This document shows, piece by piece, positions 1-9,429 of a DNA stretch of 64,000 nt (its first letter is position 1; each line of letters begins with the position of its first letter). This DNA comes from Synechococcales cyanobacterium GL140_1_metabat_312. GTDB taxonomy: Bacteria > Cyanobacteriota > Cyanobacteriia > Leptolyngbyales > Leptolyngbyaceae. The translations under genes were made by a program, and so were the position numbers. The notes under the pieces were generated by a model, which searched no databases, was not told the DNA's origin, and saw only the letters and a list, made by a program, of their open reading frames with translations. The stretch lies in assembly GCA_025351345.1 (NCBI GenBank), contig JANXWB010000008.1, positions 1 through 64,000 of the forward strand, read 5' to 3'.

Positions 1-9
1 CTAGTGAGG

Positions 10-47
10 GCGATCGGTTGGGTAATTCCAATACGATCGCTTTTTTT
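10..47 (+). terminator. Rho-independent terminator of a gene left of the window
   Basis: The arms GCGATCG (10-16) and CGATCGC (34-40) pair perfectly. An inner TTGG/CCAA pair (18-21 with 28-31) extends the stem, and seven T residues follow at 41-47. The stem is built from the two halves of the HIP1 palindrome. It probably ends transcription of a plus-strand gene lying outside the window. Confidence 0.7.
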
Positions 48-145
48 GAATTTTTTTTGAACTATTTTTTGTGCACGATTTTGGTGAGAAGGGGAGATGA
101 TGAAAGGAAAGGTTTTTAGTTTTTTCCTGACTGCTGAGTAATGCA

Positions 146-3100
146 ATGATCAATGCCCTGACGACTGCGATGACGGATTTGGATATTGTGCGGGTTGAGA
201 CATTTGTGCTGCGGTGGGAGAAGGCGGGTGGGAAGGAACGGGCGAATTATCAGATGTTTTTTGCGGAGATGTGTGATGCGCTGGGGGTCGATCGTCCAAA
301 TCCTCAAGGCGGGCCGATCGCTTATGGGTTTGATTATTCGATGACGTTTTATACGCCTAGTGGGAAGAAGACACCGGGATATATCGATTTTTATAAGGAA
401 AACCATTTCGTGATTGAGGCGAAGCAGGGGAGCGAGAAGAGTGGGAGCGGGACGGCAAAACGAGGGACACAAGGGTATTTGAAGGCGATGGAGGGAGCTT
501 TTGTACAGGCGGTGAGCTATGCACGGAATGTGGGGGATAGGCCGCCGTTTGTTTTGACTTGTGATATTGGGAGTCATTTTGAGTTGTGGTTGGGGTTTGG
601 GGGAGATTATGGCGGGTATGGGGCGCGGCGGGATATTGGGCTGGGGGAGCTTGTAAAGCCTGAGATTTTTGGGTTGTTTGTGGATATTTTTACGAATCCT
701 CAGGCAAGGAATCCGGAGAAGATTGCAGCGATCGTGACTCGTGAGGTGGCGGCGGATTTGGCGGATTTGGCGAGGTCTTTAGAGAGGGGAGTGGGAAGTG
801 AGGGTAGAGATCCGCAGGAGGTGGCGCAATTTTTGATGCGGTGTATTTTTACGATGTTTGCGGAGGATGTGGGGCTGCTGAAGGAGCAGTTGTTTACGGA
901 GACGTTGAGCGCTCGGTGGTTGAAGAATCCGGCGGAGTTTCGATCGGGGGCGGAGGATTTGTGGGCGGCGATGAATGAGGGAAGTAAGTTTGGGTTTTAT
1001 GGGCGGTTGTTGCGGTTTAATGGCGGTTTGTTTGCGAGTCCACGGGCGTTTGATTTGACGCGGGAACAGTTGGAGGTGTTGCTACGGGCGGCGCGGAAGG
1101 ATTGGCGGAATGTGGAGCCTGCGATTTTTGGGACGTTGTTGGAGCGGGCGTTGGATAGTCGGGAGCGCAGTAAGTTGGGGGCACATTATACGCCGAGGTC
1201 GTATGTGGAGCGGTTGGTTCGGCCTGTGGTGATGGAGCCGTTGCGCGATCGGTGGGAGATTGTGCAGGCGGAGGTGGTTCAGATTTTGGGGGATGCGCCG
1301 ACGAAGATGCAGGTGACGAAGGCGATCGCGTTATTGGAAGGTTTTTTGAGTGAGTTGCGCGGCGTGAGGGTGCTTGATCCGGCTTGTGGGAGTGGGAATT
1401 TTTTGTATGTGACGTTGGATTTGATTAAGCAGTTGGAGACGGAGGTGTTTCGGCGGTTGGCGGATGTGACGGGTTCGGATCAGTTACGGTTGGATATTGA
1501 GCAGGTGGGTCCAGCGCAGTTTTTGGGGATTGAGTTGAATCCTCGGGCGGCGGCGATCGCGGATCTGGTGATTTGGATTGGCTATTTGCAATGGCATTTC
1601 AAACAGTTTGGAGATGTGCCACCGATCGAGCCTGTGTTGCGGGAATATAAAAATATTGAATGTCGGGATGCGGTGTTAGCGTTCGATCGGACTGAGCCAG
1701 ATATTGATAAAGATGGAAAGGCTCGGACTCGCTGGGGTGGACGCCTGATGAAAAGTCTGGTGACGGGTGAGGACATACCAGACCCAACGGATCAAGTGAC
1801 GATTCTGAAATATATTAATCCACGACAAGCGGAATGGCAGGAAGCGGATTATATTGTGTCAAATCCGCCGTTTATTGGGAATAAACCCATGCGTGAACGG
1901 CTTGGCGATGGCTATACTGAAGTGCTACGACAATCTTATCGAGATGTTCCAGACACCGTAGATTTCGTGATGTATTGGTGGCACAAAGCTGCCCAATTAG
2001 TTAGAAATAATAATGTGAAGAGATTTGGGTTTATAACAACTAATACAATTACTCAGATTCGACAAAGAAAAGTAATCGAATTCCATGAATCTCAGAAACA
2101 ATCTCTACGTTTATTTTTCGCGGTTCCAGACCATCCATGGACTGATGGAGGTGCCGCCGTCCGCATTGCCATGACAAGTGCCGAGAATAGCTCCGAGAGT
2201 TCAGGTTCGTTTAGATTGGTGACGGTTATTGATGAGTCCGAGAATCTAATTCCGGAAGATGCAGCCGAAAACATTCTTGTCGCCGTGACCTCTGTGGGGC
2301 GTATTTTCAGTGATTTGCGGGCAGGAACTAACTTAGTGACGACTAAACCTCTCCAAGCCTCAAAAAATCTTAGTTCTGACGGTGTTAAACCTTATGCTTC
2401 AGGATTTAGTGTACCTATTGACCAACTGTCAAATTTCCCGCATTTCGAGCGTAAAATTATACGCCCTTACATGAATGGAAGAGATTTAACGCAAAAAAGT
2501 AGGAAGATTAATATAATTGATTGCTTCAATCTTTTAGAATCAGATCTTCAATTGAATTTTCCTACAGTATATCAATGGATTTTAGAGCGCGTTTACCCAG
2601 ATCGTGCTGTAGAAAGAGATGGAAAAATTAAGGGAAATTGGTGGCTTTTTGAGAGAAATCGACCAGATTTGCGGAGAGCGATTGAAAAGCTGACGAGATA
2701 CATTGTCACCGTCAAAACTTCAAAACACCGGGTGTTCAGCTTTCTGGATTCTTCTGTTTTGCCAGATCAACAGTTAGTTGCAATTGCATCCAATAATGGA
2801 TCTCACTTAGCAGTCCTTTCCAGCAAAATTCACGTCACTTGGGCACTAGCAGCAGGTGGAACATTAGAAGATCGACCACGCTACAACAATTCTGTCTGCT
2901 TCGATCCCTTCCCCTTCCCCGATCCCACCGAATCCCAAAAACAAACAATCCGTGAACTGGGCGATCGTCTCGACTCCCACCGCAAGCGCGTCCAAGCGGC
3001 AAATCCCGAAATCACAATTACCGCAATGTACAACCTGCTCGAAAAACTTCGCAAAGCCGAACTCCTGGACGACAAAGACAAAGCCTTCAATCAAAAAGCA

Positions 3101-3628
3101 TTAGTCTCCACCTTGAAACAGATTCATGACGAATTGGATATTGCGGTATTTGAAGCATACGGCTGGAATGATTTGTTAAACATAGAAAATATAGACGAAA
3201 TGATTTTAGAACGATTGGTTAAATTGAATGCGGAACGGGCACAAGAAGAAGCAAATGGCCTCATTCGTTGGCTCCGACCCGACTACCAAGCCCCCCACGA
3301 AACCCAAACGCAACAAACTCTCCCCGGCATAGAACCCCCGATCGAAACCATTCCCATCCCCACCGAACAACAAAAATTCCCAAAAGCCTTCAAAGACCAA
3401 CTCGCCGCCGTCCGGGATCTCCTACGAACCCAAGGCAACGAATGGACCGTGGCCGCGATCGCCGCCCAATTCAAAGGCACCACCAAACAAAAAGCCACCA
3501 TTCCCGACTGTCTTGAAAGCCTAGAAACCCTCGGCATCATTGCCCGACATACAGAAGAAGGCACCGATCGTTACTACCTAGCCGAACTCCAAAAAGCATC
3601 CCTCTCAAAACAACCTATCAGCGGGTGA
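146..3628 (+). CDS. MmeI-like type IIL restriction-modification enzyme (fused nuclease and adenine methyltransferase)
   Basis: A single-chain restriction-modification protein of 1160 residues. An N-terminal PD-(D/E)XK-like nuclease is suggested by D81 and E91-A-K93. A helical linker leads to a gamma-class N6-adenine methyltransferase with SAM motif I LDPACGSG at 410-417 and catalytic motif IV NPPF at 573-576. The region from about 640 to 900 should be the target-recognition domain, followed by a helical C-terminus. Enzymes of this family cut and methylate with one polypeptide and protect only one strand of the site. No separate methyltransferase or specificity gene is adjacent, consistent with a stand-alone system. 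Base composition changes sharply inside the gene: the first 1.4 kb is G/T-rich on the coding strand, the recognition region AT-rich, and the last 0.7 kb C-rich. ATG 146 is used; ATG 170 is an alternative. The family is clear; the recognition sequence cannot be predicted. Confidence 0.88.
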   Translation: MINALTTAMTDLDIVRVETFVLRWEKAGGKERANYQMFFAEMCDALGVDRPNPQGGPIAYGFDYSMTFYTPSGKKTPGYIDFYKENHFVIEAKQGSEKSGSGTAKRGTQGYLKAMEGAFVQAVSYARNVGDRPPFVLTCDIGSHFELWLGFGGDYGGYGARRDIGLGELVKPEIFGLFVDIFTNPQARNPEKIAAIVTREVAADLADLARSLERGVGSEGRDPQEVAQFLMRCIFTMFAEDVGLLKEQLFTETLSARWLKNPAEFRSGAEDLWAAMNEGSKFGFYGRLLRFNGGLFASPRAFDLTREQLEVLLRAARKDWRNVEPAIFGTLLERALDSRERSKLGAHYTPRSYVERLVRPVVMEPLRDRWEIVQAEVVQILGDAPTKMQVTKAIALLEGFLSELRGVRVLDPACGSGNFLYVTLDLIKQLETEVFRRLADVTGSDQLRLDIEQVGPAQFLGIELNPRAAAIADLVIWIGYLQWHFKQFGDVPPIEPVLREYKNIECRDAVLAFDRTEPDIDKDGKARTRWGGRLMKSLVTGEDIPDPTDQVTILKYINPRQAEWQEADYIVSNPPFIGNKPMRERLGDGYTEVLRQSYRDVPDTVDFVMYWWHKAAQLVRNNNVKRFGFITTNTITQIRQRKVIEFHESQKQSLRLFFAVPDHPWTDGGAAVRIAMTSAENSSESSGSFRLVTVIDESENLIPEDAAENILVAVTSVGRIFSDLRAGTNLVTTKPLQASKNLSSDGVKPYASGFSVPIDQLSNFPHFERKIIRPYMNGRDLTQKSRKINIIDCFNLLESDLQLNFPTVYQWILERVYPDRAVERDGKIKGNWWLFERNRPDLRRAIEKLTRYIVTVKTSKHRVFSFLDSSVLPDQQLVAIASNNGSHLAVLSSKIHVTWALAAGGTLEDRPRYNNSVCFDPFPFPDPTESQKQTIRELGDRLDSHRKRVQAANPEITITAMYNLLEKLRKAELLDDKDKAFNQKALVSTLKQIHDELDIAVFEAYGWNDLLNIENIDEMILERLVKLNAERAQEEANGLIRWLRPDYQAPHETQTQQTLPGIEPPIETIPIPTEQQKFPKAFKDQLAAVRDLLRTQGNEWTVAAIAAQFKGTTKQKATIPDCLESLETLGIIARHTEEGTDRYYLAELQKASLSKQPISG

Positions 3629-3696
3629 TTACAGCAGAACAGGACAGGGAGACTAAGGCCGATCGAATATTTGGAAACTAAAAAAACATAGAGACA

Positions 3697-3730
3697 ATAA
3701 AAAAGAGGGAAACACTTTTAAGTCCCCTCT
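3697..3730 (-). terminator. Rho-independent terminator of the fasciclin gene
   Basis: AGAGGG (3704-3709) pairs with CCCTCT (3725-3730). Read on the minus strand, the stem is followed directly by a run of six T residues (3699-3704 on the plus strand). It lies about 130 bases past the stop of the minus-strand fasciclin gene. Confidence 0.65.
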
Positions 3731-3858
3731 CGTAATTTAGGCATCGATTAATTGATGGCGTTAAAACCAATCACTTTGTTCTAGCGGATTATTGAATAAC
3801 CCTTGTAGGCTGGACTACGGGATCCATCATTTTCTGATTAGAGAATGAGTCTCAATTA

Positions 3859-4500
3859 TTAATTAGAAGGAGGCATCAACACGGTGTCAATGACGTGAAT
3901 TACACCATTACTTGTTCTCACATCTGCTGCTTGCACGGTTGAGTTATTAACCATGACTCCGCCACTACCGACCATGACTTTGACCGGACTTCCTTGAAGA
4001 GTATTGACTTCACCGGATTTGAGATCAGTCGAAAGGACATTACCGGAGACAACGTGATAGGTCAGGATTCGGACAAGTGTTGCTTTGTTCTCAGGCTTGA
4101 GAAGCATTTCAACGGTTCCCGCTGGCAGTTTTGCAAATGCAGCATCCGTGGGCGCAAATACAGTGAACGGTCCCTTACCTCGTAATGTTTCGACTAGACC
4201 TGCCGCTTGCAGAGCTGCGGTAAGCGTTTTGAACGATCCATTAGCAACGGCGACATCTACAATAGTGTTCTTGGCCATGTTCGTCATAGGCTCTGAAGTG
4301 GATGTCGTAGAGGTAGGCTGTGGAGTGGAGGTCGTATAGGTCGGCATCATACCCGCTTCATCTTTCGGCGTGATGTATGGAAACTGATCTGGAGTAGGTA
4401 CCGGAGCCGATAGAACCACAGCAGGAGCTGTTGCTAGTGCGCCGAGAGTCAATAGACCTACAAGGCTGAGCTTTTGAAATACATTAGTTGTTAATTGCAT
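3859..4500 (-). CDS. Exported fasciclin (FAS1) domain protein
   Basis: A secreted protein of about 213 residues with one FAS1 domain. FAS1 domains mediate adhesion or carbohydrate/matrix contacts, and single-domain secreted forms are common in cyanobacteria. The chosen start gives an N-terminal signal peptide ([20 protein letters not shown]), then a Ser/Thr/Pro-rich linker, then a FAS1 fold. The H1-type segment reads [20 protein letters not shown], followed by [13 protein letters not shown] and the H2-type region near [13 protein letters not shown] at the C-terminus. The frame stays open 25 codons further upstream, but that extension would bury the signal peptide, so ATG at 4500 is preferred. 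It is monocistronic, with its own terminator. Ligand unknown. Confidence 0.85.
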   Translation of the reverse strand: MQLTTNVFQKLSLVGLLTLGALATAPAVVLSAPVPTPDQFPYITPKDEAGMMPTYTTSTPQPTSTTSTSEPMTNMAKNTIVDVAVANGSFKTLTAALQAAGLVETLRGKGPFTVFAPTDAAFAKLPAGTVEMLLKPENKATLVRILTYHVVSGNVLSTDLKSGEVNTLQGSPVKVMVGSGGVMVNNSTVQAADVRTSNGVIHVIDTVLMPPSN

Positions 4501-4924
4501 GGGGTTCCAATATGTATAGTGCAAGATGGACTTCGCGTAGAGTCCCAAGTGAAAATCACCAGGCACCAAGTCCACATAGACGATCGTCTTTTCTTCTGTT
4601 CCCAGTTATACAATTAATTTTTTAAATTAATATCTATCTAAAGTCTCTAATTGATGAGGTTATTGAGTACATTGCCCATAACTTCATGGGGCAAAAGTAT
4701 ATTTTTTAGAGCGTGTACTTAGATTTTTGCCTGCACCAAAACCGATCGCGAATCTTCTCGACACCTTCCGCGAAAGCTGATGTAACCCGACAAAACCCCA
4801 CGCAGCAAACTCTTTACTGCTGTTCGCAACTATGTGCCTGATCGCGACATGGAGGTCAGCCAGACGATCGGTTCCAACCTCAGTTTTTTGGCAAGTTCAG
4901 CGATCGTCATTCCCTAACCGAACT
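4501..4924. other. Intergenic region, no gene recognised
   Basis: The half next to the fasciclin gene (to about 4720) is AT-rich and probably holds its promoter. The half from 4730 to 4915 is GC-richer and stays open over short stretches in more than one frame. One minus-strand reading begins with a helix-turn-helix-like phrase (MTIAELAKKLRL) and stops after about 27 codons. It may be a gene remnant, but I could not identify a parent family. Confidence 0.3.
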
Positions 4925-5479
4925 TTAAGAAGCATCCCTCTGAAAGAAGGTCACCCCAGTTTTGCCATACTTTTTCTCACGGCAAATCACTAACCCCGGA
5001 ACAACGATCGACCGCCCCATTGCATGTTCTGCCGCCACTTCGCCATACTCCGAAAGTAACCCATATTCTACGATCGCCGCCAAAGTCGGTTCATATAATT
5101 CACTGTTGTAGGGCGGATCAAAGTAAATACGATCGAAGGGCAAGCCACCACATTGGGACAATAGCGTCGGCATTTTTTTCAGCACATGTCCACGAATCAT
5201 CAATGCCTTATGTTCAGGTTTAGCGAGGCGTTTCCAGTTGGCTGCGGCCAAAGCACAAGCGTCCGGCTCCCGTTCAATGCCCACGATCGTAGTCGCCCCA
5301 CGACATAACGCTTCAGCCCCCATTGAGCCACTGCCTGCACAAAGATCTAACCACCGACACCCGTCAATAGAACCCTGCCAAATATTAAAAATAGCCATCC
5401 GAACTTTCGAGCTAGTGGGACGTAATTCGTCGCCTGGTAGGGTTTCAATTAAACGATTGCCGTAGATTCTCAGGCTCAT
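4925..5479 (-). CDS. rsmD: 16S rRNA (guanine(966)-N(2))-methyltransferase RsmD
   Basis: A class I SAM-dependent methyltransferase of 184 residues that methylates the N2 of G966 in 16S rRNA during small-subunit assembly. The sequence shows the typical start MSLRIYGNRL, the family phrase LRPTSSKVRMAIFN, SAM motif I DLCAGSGSMGAEAL, and the catalytic/target-base motif FDPPY. Length fits the family (about 180-200). The frame extends eight codons upstream, but MSLRIYGN at 5479 matches the family start. It is followed by no close same-strand partner; the broken ribokinase gene lies just upstream on the same strand. Confidence 0.93.
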   Translation of the reverse strand: MSLRIYGNRLIETLPGDELRPTSSKVRMAIFNIWQGSIDGCRWLDLCAGSGSMGAEALCRGATTIVGIEREPDACALAAANWKRLAKPEHKALMIRGHVLKKMPTLLSQCGGLPFDRIYFDPPYNSELYEPTLAAIVEYGLLSEYGEVAAEHAMGRSIVVPGLVICREKKYGKTGVTFFQRDAS

Positions 5480-5528
5480 GGGACTTGTTGCAGATAAACA
5501 CAAGCTTACAGACTACCGCAAAGCCTGT

Positions 5529-6495
5529 TCAAATCACGGACCGATCGCGCAAAAACTGATCAAATTGGCTCCGATCGGCCATCGCCACCTGTGCCCCGAT
5601 CGTCAACGTCGCCAACGCCCCCGCCGCACACCCTCAATGATTGGAAATCCCTCAACGATGGCAACCGCCAAACCACCCGCAAAGGCATCTCCCGCCGCCA
5701 CCGTATCGATCGCATCCACTGCAAATGCCGGAACAAAAGAAGTCATAATTTCTGAACCATTCTCTTCTGAACACAATTCTGAATACACTTCTGAATACAA
5801 CGCGCCTTGGGCACCGAGTTTGATAATAACGGCTTTAGCGCCCTGACCGTGAAGAACAAAGGCGGCTTTGGTGGCGGTTTCCACTGAATTCACTTCAAAT
5901 CCTACCAATTGTGAGGCTTCGGTTTCATTAGGAATCAGCAAATCAATATAGGGATATAAATGAATAATAGAACATTTCGGCACAGGAGCCGGATCTAAAA
6001 TTACAATTACGTCCGCTTCCTGGGCAGCTTGGGCAGCGAGTTTAACGGCATCGATCGCTACTTCAAGTTGTAATAAAAGCACCTTTGAATCATTTAAAAT
6101 AGGAATCAACCGATCGACATCAGTTTGATCTAAACATTCATTTGCACCATAGACCCCAATAATTTGATTTTCGCCCGTTTCTGCCACGGTAATGATCGCA
6201 ACTCCAGAATGAATTGTCGAATCTATTTGGATGCCTGATGTTTTAACCCCATGGGTTTGTAATTCCGATAGCAACGATCGGCCCCAATCATCATTTCCAA
6301 CGCGGCCAATTAGTGTAGTTGAAGTTAGTGTAGTTGAATCGCTAAGTTTTGCCCCGCTGCGACAGCTTGATTAGCCCCTTTGCCGCCGGGAGTTGTAAAG
6401 AATTCATTCCCCATCAATGTCTCACCCGGTAAGGGCAACCGAGACACCCGCGTGACCAGATCCATATTCAAACTGCCAAATACTGCGATCGTCAT
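5529..6495 (-). pseudogene. rbsK: Ribokinase (PfkB family), disrupted by two frameshifts
   Basis: Three frames together read as a ribokinase. The N-terminus (ATG at 6495) reads [17 protein letters not shown] and contains the sugar-site phrase [13 protein letters not shown] -1 frame change at the C4 run 6352-6355 (plus strand) is then needed to continue into IGRVGNDDWGRSLLSEL. The middle frame runs to 5603 and carries the catalytic motif AAGDAFAGG. A second frame change near 5631 is needed for the family C-terminus CAAGALATLTIGAQ, which ends at 5529. A 15-nt direct duplication (6310-6338) adds five residues just after the first break. One extra G in the first run would restore the frame perfectly. 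Either this is a decaying gene or the assembly has two indels. As written, no active ATP:ribose phosphotransferase can be made. Confidence 0.85.
6310..6338. repeat. 15-nt tandem duplication inside the ribokinase pseudogene
   Basis: The unit TTAGTGTAGTTGAAG (6310-6324) is repeated at 6325-6338 (14 of 15 bases). In the reconstructed frame it duplicates a five-residue stretch (STTLT) in the loop before IGRVGNDD, where ribokinases normally have no insertion. Confidence 0.85.
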
Positions 6496-6584
6496 AGGGT
6501 TTGGCCTGCGGTGAATTCTCTAAATCTTAGGCATTTTTAGTTTATCCTGTGGATTGTATCGTTCTAAAAAACCACGTAATTTTT

Positions 6585-6812
6585 ATGCTGCCTTCTACGA
6601 TCGCGATCGGGTCTATCGTCAAGCTCAACAAAGTTCTGCCCTATGTAAAAACGGCTGAATCCAAACCTATGCTCCGTCCGGGTACCGTGATTTCGATCGA
6701 TGAAGCAGGGACAGTAATTTCTCGGCATCCGGCGGATACTTGGGGCGTGCAGTTTATTCACGGATCATTTTTGATTAACAATGATGACTTGGAAGCGATC
6801 GATCGGGACTAG
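6585..6812 (+). CDS. sipA: SipA-like regulatory protein (DUF3148)
   Basis: A small protein of 75 residues matching the SipA/DUF3148 family of cyanobacteria. Visible family features are a start VGD-like turn (IAIGSIVKLNKVLPYVKTAE), the phrase PMLRPGTVISIDEAGTV, and WGVQFIHGSFLINNDDLE, an SH3-like small beta barrel. In Synechococcus, SipA binds the sensor kinase NblS and affects its output. Role here is by family only. A GTG at 6549 would add 12 residues (MDCIVLKNHVIF) that do not look like family sequence, so ATG 6585 is preferred. It sits 63 bases upstream of an ABC exporter on the same strand, but a functional link is not evident. Confidence 0.75.
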   Translation: MLPSTIAIGSIVKLNKVLPYVKTAESKPMLRPGTVISIDEAGTVISRHPADTWGVQFIHGSFLINNDDLEAIDRD

Positions 6813-6875
6813 AACTCAATTCTCCTCAAAATCAAAACGTCCCAACTTAAGATTGAATTTGTTACTATCCCATTT

Positions 6876-8735
6876 ATGAAGTCAAAATCATCTAGTCAGC
6901 CGATCGAAACCGCAACCAAAGCGGATATTCGTCAAGCCCTCTGGCGATCGATTCAGTTGGTCATGGAATCTGCTCCGAAAGAACTCTGGCAAATTGCGAT
7001 TTTCAACTTAATTCGTGGAGTCGGTCCCTCAGCAGCCCTCTATTTCAGCAAAGTCGTCATTGACCAAACCGCATCTCTGGCAGGCACGGCAGCGAACAAA
7101 CCCCTAGACTGGACGATCGTTGGCCAATATCCGCAATTACTCACGGCGATCGGGGCTTTAATTGGTACTAATTTATTTATTGAGTCTGTATCGTCCATTG
7201 ATACGCAAATGTTTGCAGCATTGCGCGATCGGGTTCAAGGCACCATTGAAGGCAAAGTGATTTCTAAGATTGCTAATTTCAATGATATTGCATTATTTGA
7301 ACAGCCTGAATTACTGAATATTGTGCAATTGACAACCAAAGGCATTCAGCGAATGCAACGTCTCGCCTTCATTTTCGCTGGATCATTTATGGGGATTTTC
7401 ACCCTAATTCCTGCCGTAATCCTAGCCGCTGGTATTGCCCTATGGGTTCCTCTAATGCTGTTAGGATTTGCGATTCCCAGCGTAGTGATTGACTTGCGCT
7501 ATTGGCGAAAAAGTTGGCGGGTTGAGGAGTCGCAAGCGGCACTATCACGGGAAAAGGAAATTTATGCCAAATTGCTAAAGGAAGAAAACTACGCCAAAGA
7601 AATGCGATTGTTCTCATTACAACATGTGATACTCGATCGCTGGAACGAGATTTTCGATCGCTTATTTAAACAAATGCAAGACATTCGTCAAGAAGGGGCG
7701 ATCGCATTGATCTGCCTGTCTTTTTTAGGTGGGATTGGTTCCAGTATTCCCTATTTATATGTCATTTTTGGAGTCGTTACGGGACGGTTTACATTGGGTG
7801 ATATTGCACTTTATACAGGCGTGATTATTCAACTTAAACGCAGTGTTTATATGTTGGTTAGCAATTTGGGTGATATTTATGATGTCGCACTGGCAACTCG
7901 TCCAGTATTCCAATTATTAGACTTAGAACCTACTTTGATCGATCGGCCTGATGCATTACCACTACCCGATCGGGGCAACGGATTAACAATTAAAGACCTC
8001 AACTTCAGCTATCCCGGTAGCGAGAAGAGTATTCTAAATAATATTAATTTCAATGTAAAACCGGGAGAAATGGTTGTTCTTGTGGGTGAAAATGGAGCTG
8101 GAAAAACAACGCTTGGTAAATTACTAGCCAGACTTTACGATCCATCGTCTGGGAACATTGAGTGGAATAGTGTGGACTACAAAGATATATCACTAGATGA
8201 ACTCCGATCGCGGATTGCAGTCGTTATGCAAGATTATGCTCGATTTCCTGCAACCGTCCGCGAGAATGTCGGCTGGGGCTATCTTCCAAAACTTAAAGAA
8301 GATAACGCATTAGAGCAAGTATTAAAAGAATCGGGAATCAATCATATCATCATGGAACTCGAACAAGGACTCGAAACTCCATTGGGTAAACAACTTGAAA
8401 AAGGTATTGATCTATCCGGTGGACAATGGCAGCGTATTGCGATCGCGCGTGCGCTTCTCCGTCTCGGAACATCAGAACTTGTGATATTTGATGAACCTAC
8501 GGCAGCGCTTGATCCTAAAAATGAACATGAGATTTATGAAATTTTCCGCACGATCGCCCGTGGCCGTATGACAATTGTAATCAGTCACCGTTTGTCCCTA
8601 GCCAAGATTGCCGATCGGATTATTGTTCTTGAACATGGCACAATTTTAGAAGAAGGGAATCACGCTGAGCTTATCAAACACAATGGACGTTATGCCGAAA
8701 TGTTTATGCGTCAGGCTAATAGTTATATTAACTAG
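6876..8735 (+). CDS. ABC exporter half-transporter (fused permease and ATPase)
   Basis: A 619-residue ABC protein with an N-terminal six-helix membrane domain (about residues 25-330) and a C-terminal nucleotide-binding domain. The latter has Walker A GENGAGKTT (404-412), Q-loop VMQDYARFP, signature LSGGQ (513-517), Walker B LVIFDEP and H-loop SHR. The architecture is that of MsbA/lipid- or peptide-exporting homodimers. Subfamily and substrate cannot be read from sequence; no peptidase domain is present. A SnoaL-like gene follows after 149 bases on the same strand. Neither a biosynthetic gene cluster nor a membrane-fusion partner is nearby. Confidence 0.85.
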   Translation: MKSKSSSQPIETATKADIRQALWRSIQLVMESAPKELWQIAIFNLIRGVGPSAALYFSKVVIDQTASLAGTAANKPLDWTIVGQYPQLLTAIGALIGTNLFIESVSSIDTQMFAALRDRVQGTIEGKVISKIANFNDIALFEQPELLNIVQLTTKGIQRMQRLAFIFAGSFMGIFTLIPAVILAAGIALWVPLMLLGFAIPSVVIDLRYWRKSWRVEESQAALSREKEIYAKLLKEENYAKEMRLFSLQHVILDRWNEIFDRLFKQMQDIRQEGAIALICLSFLGGIGSSIPYLYVIFGVVTGRFTLGDIALYTGVIIQLKRSVYMLVSNLGDIYDVALATRPVFQLLDLEPTLIDRPDALPLPDRGNGLTIKDLNFSYPGSEKSILNNINFNVKPGEMVVLVGENGAGKTTLGKLLARLYDPSSGNIEWNSVDYKDISLDELRSRIAVVMQDYARFPATVRENVGWGYLPKLKEDNALEQVLKESGINHIIMELEQGLETPLGKQLEKGIDLSGGQWQRIAIARALLRLGTSELVIFDEPTAALDPKNEHEIYEIFRTIARGRMTIVISHRLSLAKIADRIIVLEHGTILEEGNHAELIKHNGRYAEMFMRQANSYIN

Positions 8736-8884
8736 ATAAGGGGAGCTAAATGAATGGAGCTAAATTAAAGCATGTAATAGTTTAGATAAAAATACTTAGA
8801 TAAAATACGATCGCACATCATGTTAAATCTTGGCAACAATGACGACGTTTAAACCATTATCATAAGATATAGTAGAGACTCATC

Positions 8885-9298
8885 ATGATTAATACCCCAA
8901 GCAAACAAATTATTCAGAACTTTATTCAAGTCGTCTGGAGCTATGGTGATATTGATGCACTAAAAGATTTTTGGACCGAAGATTGTATTAATCATGCGAT
9001 GCTAAGTGACAACAACAAAGGACTTGAGGCACTGCGGCTATATCATGCATCATTTTTAGATAGCTTTTCTGCCTTCTCAGATCTTCAAATTGAACTAATT
9101 CAACAAATTGAAGAATCCGATCGGGTCGTGACTCATATGAATTCAACCGTATTGCACAGCGGGACATTTATGGGAATTCCAGCTACCGGACGATATGTGT
9201 CCCTCGCCTCAATTCGTATCGATCGTATTCAAAATGGAAAAATTGCTGAACATTGGTCGATTGCCGATGTACCGGGTCTGATGCAGCAGCTTCAATAG
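8885..9298 (+). CDS. SnoaL-like polyketide cyclase / NTF2-fold protein
   Basis: A protein of 137 residues with the SnoaL-like (ester cyclase) form of the NTF2 cone fold. Recognisable are the N-terminal helix INTPSKQIIQNFIQVVWSYGD, the phrase FWTEDCINHAM, and the C-terminal block TGRYVSLASIRIDRIQNGKIAEHW, which is very typical of this family. Members are small-molecule enzymes or carriers of diverse or unknown function. No polyketide genes are present, so a true cyclase role is not supported. It may be co-transcribed with the ABC exporter upstream, but the 149-base gap leaves this open. Confidence 0.75.
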   Translation: MINTPSKQIIQNFIQVVWSYGDIDALKDFWTEDCINHAMLSDNNKGLEALRLYHASFLDSFSAFSDLQIELIQQIEESDRVVTHMNSTVLHSGTFMGIPATGRYVSLASIRIDRIQNGKIAEHWSIADVPGLMQQLQ

Positions 9299-9429
9299 TA
9301 TTCAATAGCCTTCTATCGTGCTTGCTTTAAACAAAAATAAGCTAAATGAAAAATCTGTCCGATGAAATAGTTTTACTCATCAAACAGTTTTTCTACTAAT
9401 TTCACGAATCTGTAGGGAATTGAATCTAA

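Noticed and set aside
4730-4915. Possible transposase or regulator remnant after rsmD
   Set aside because: One frame has a helix-turn-helix-like phrase but stops quickly, and no parent family or inverted ends could be recognised.
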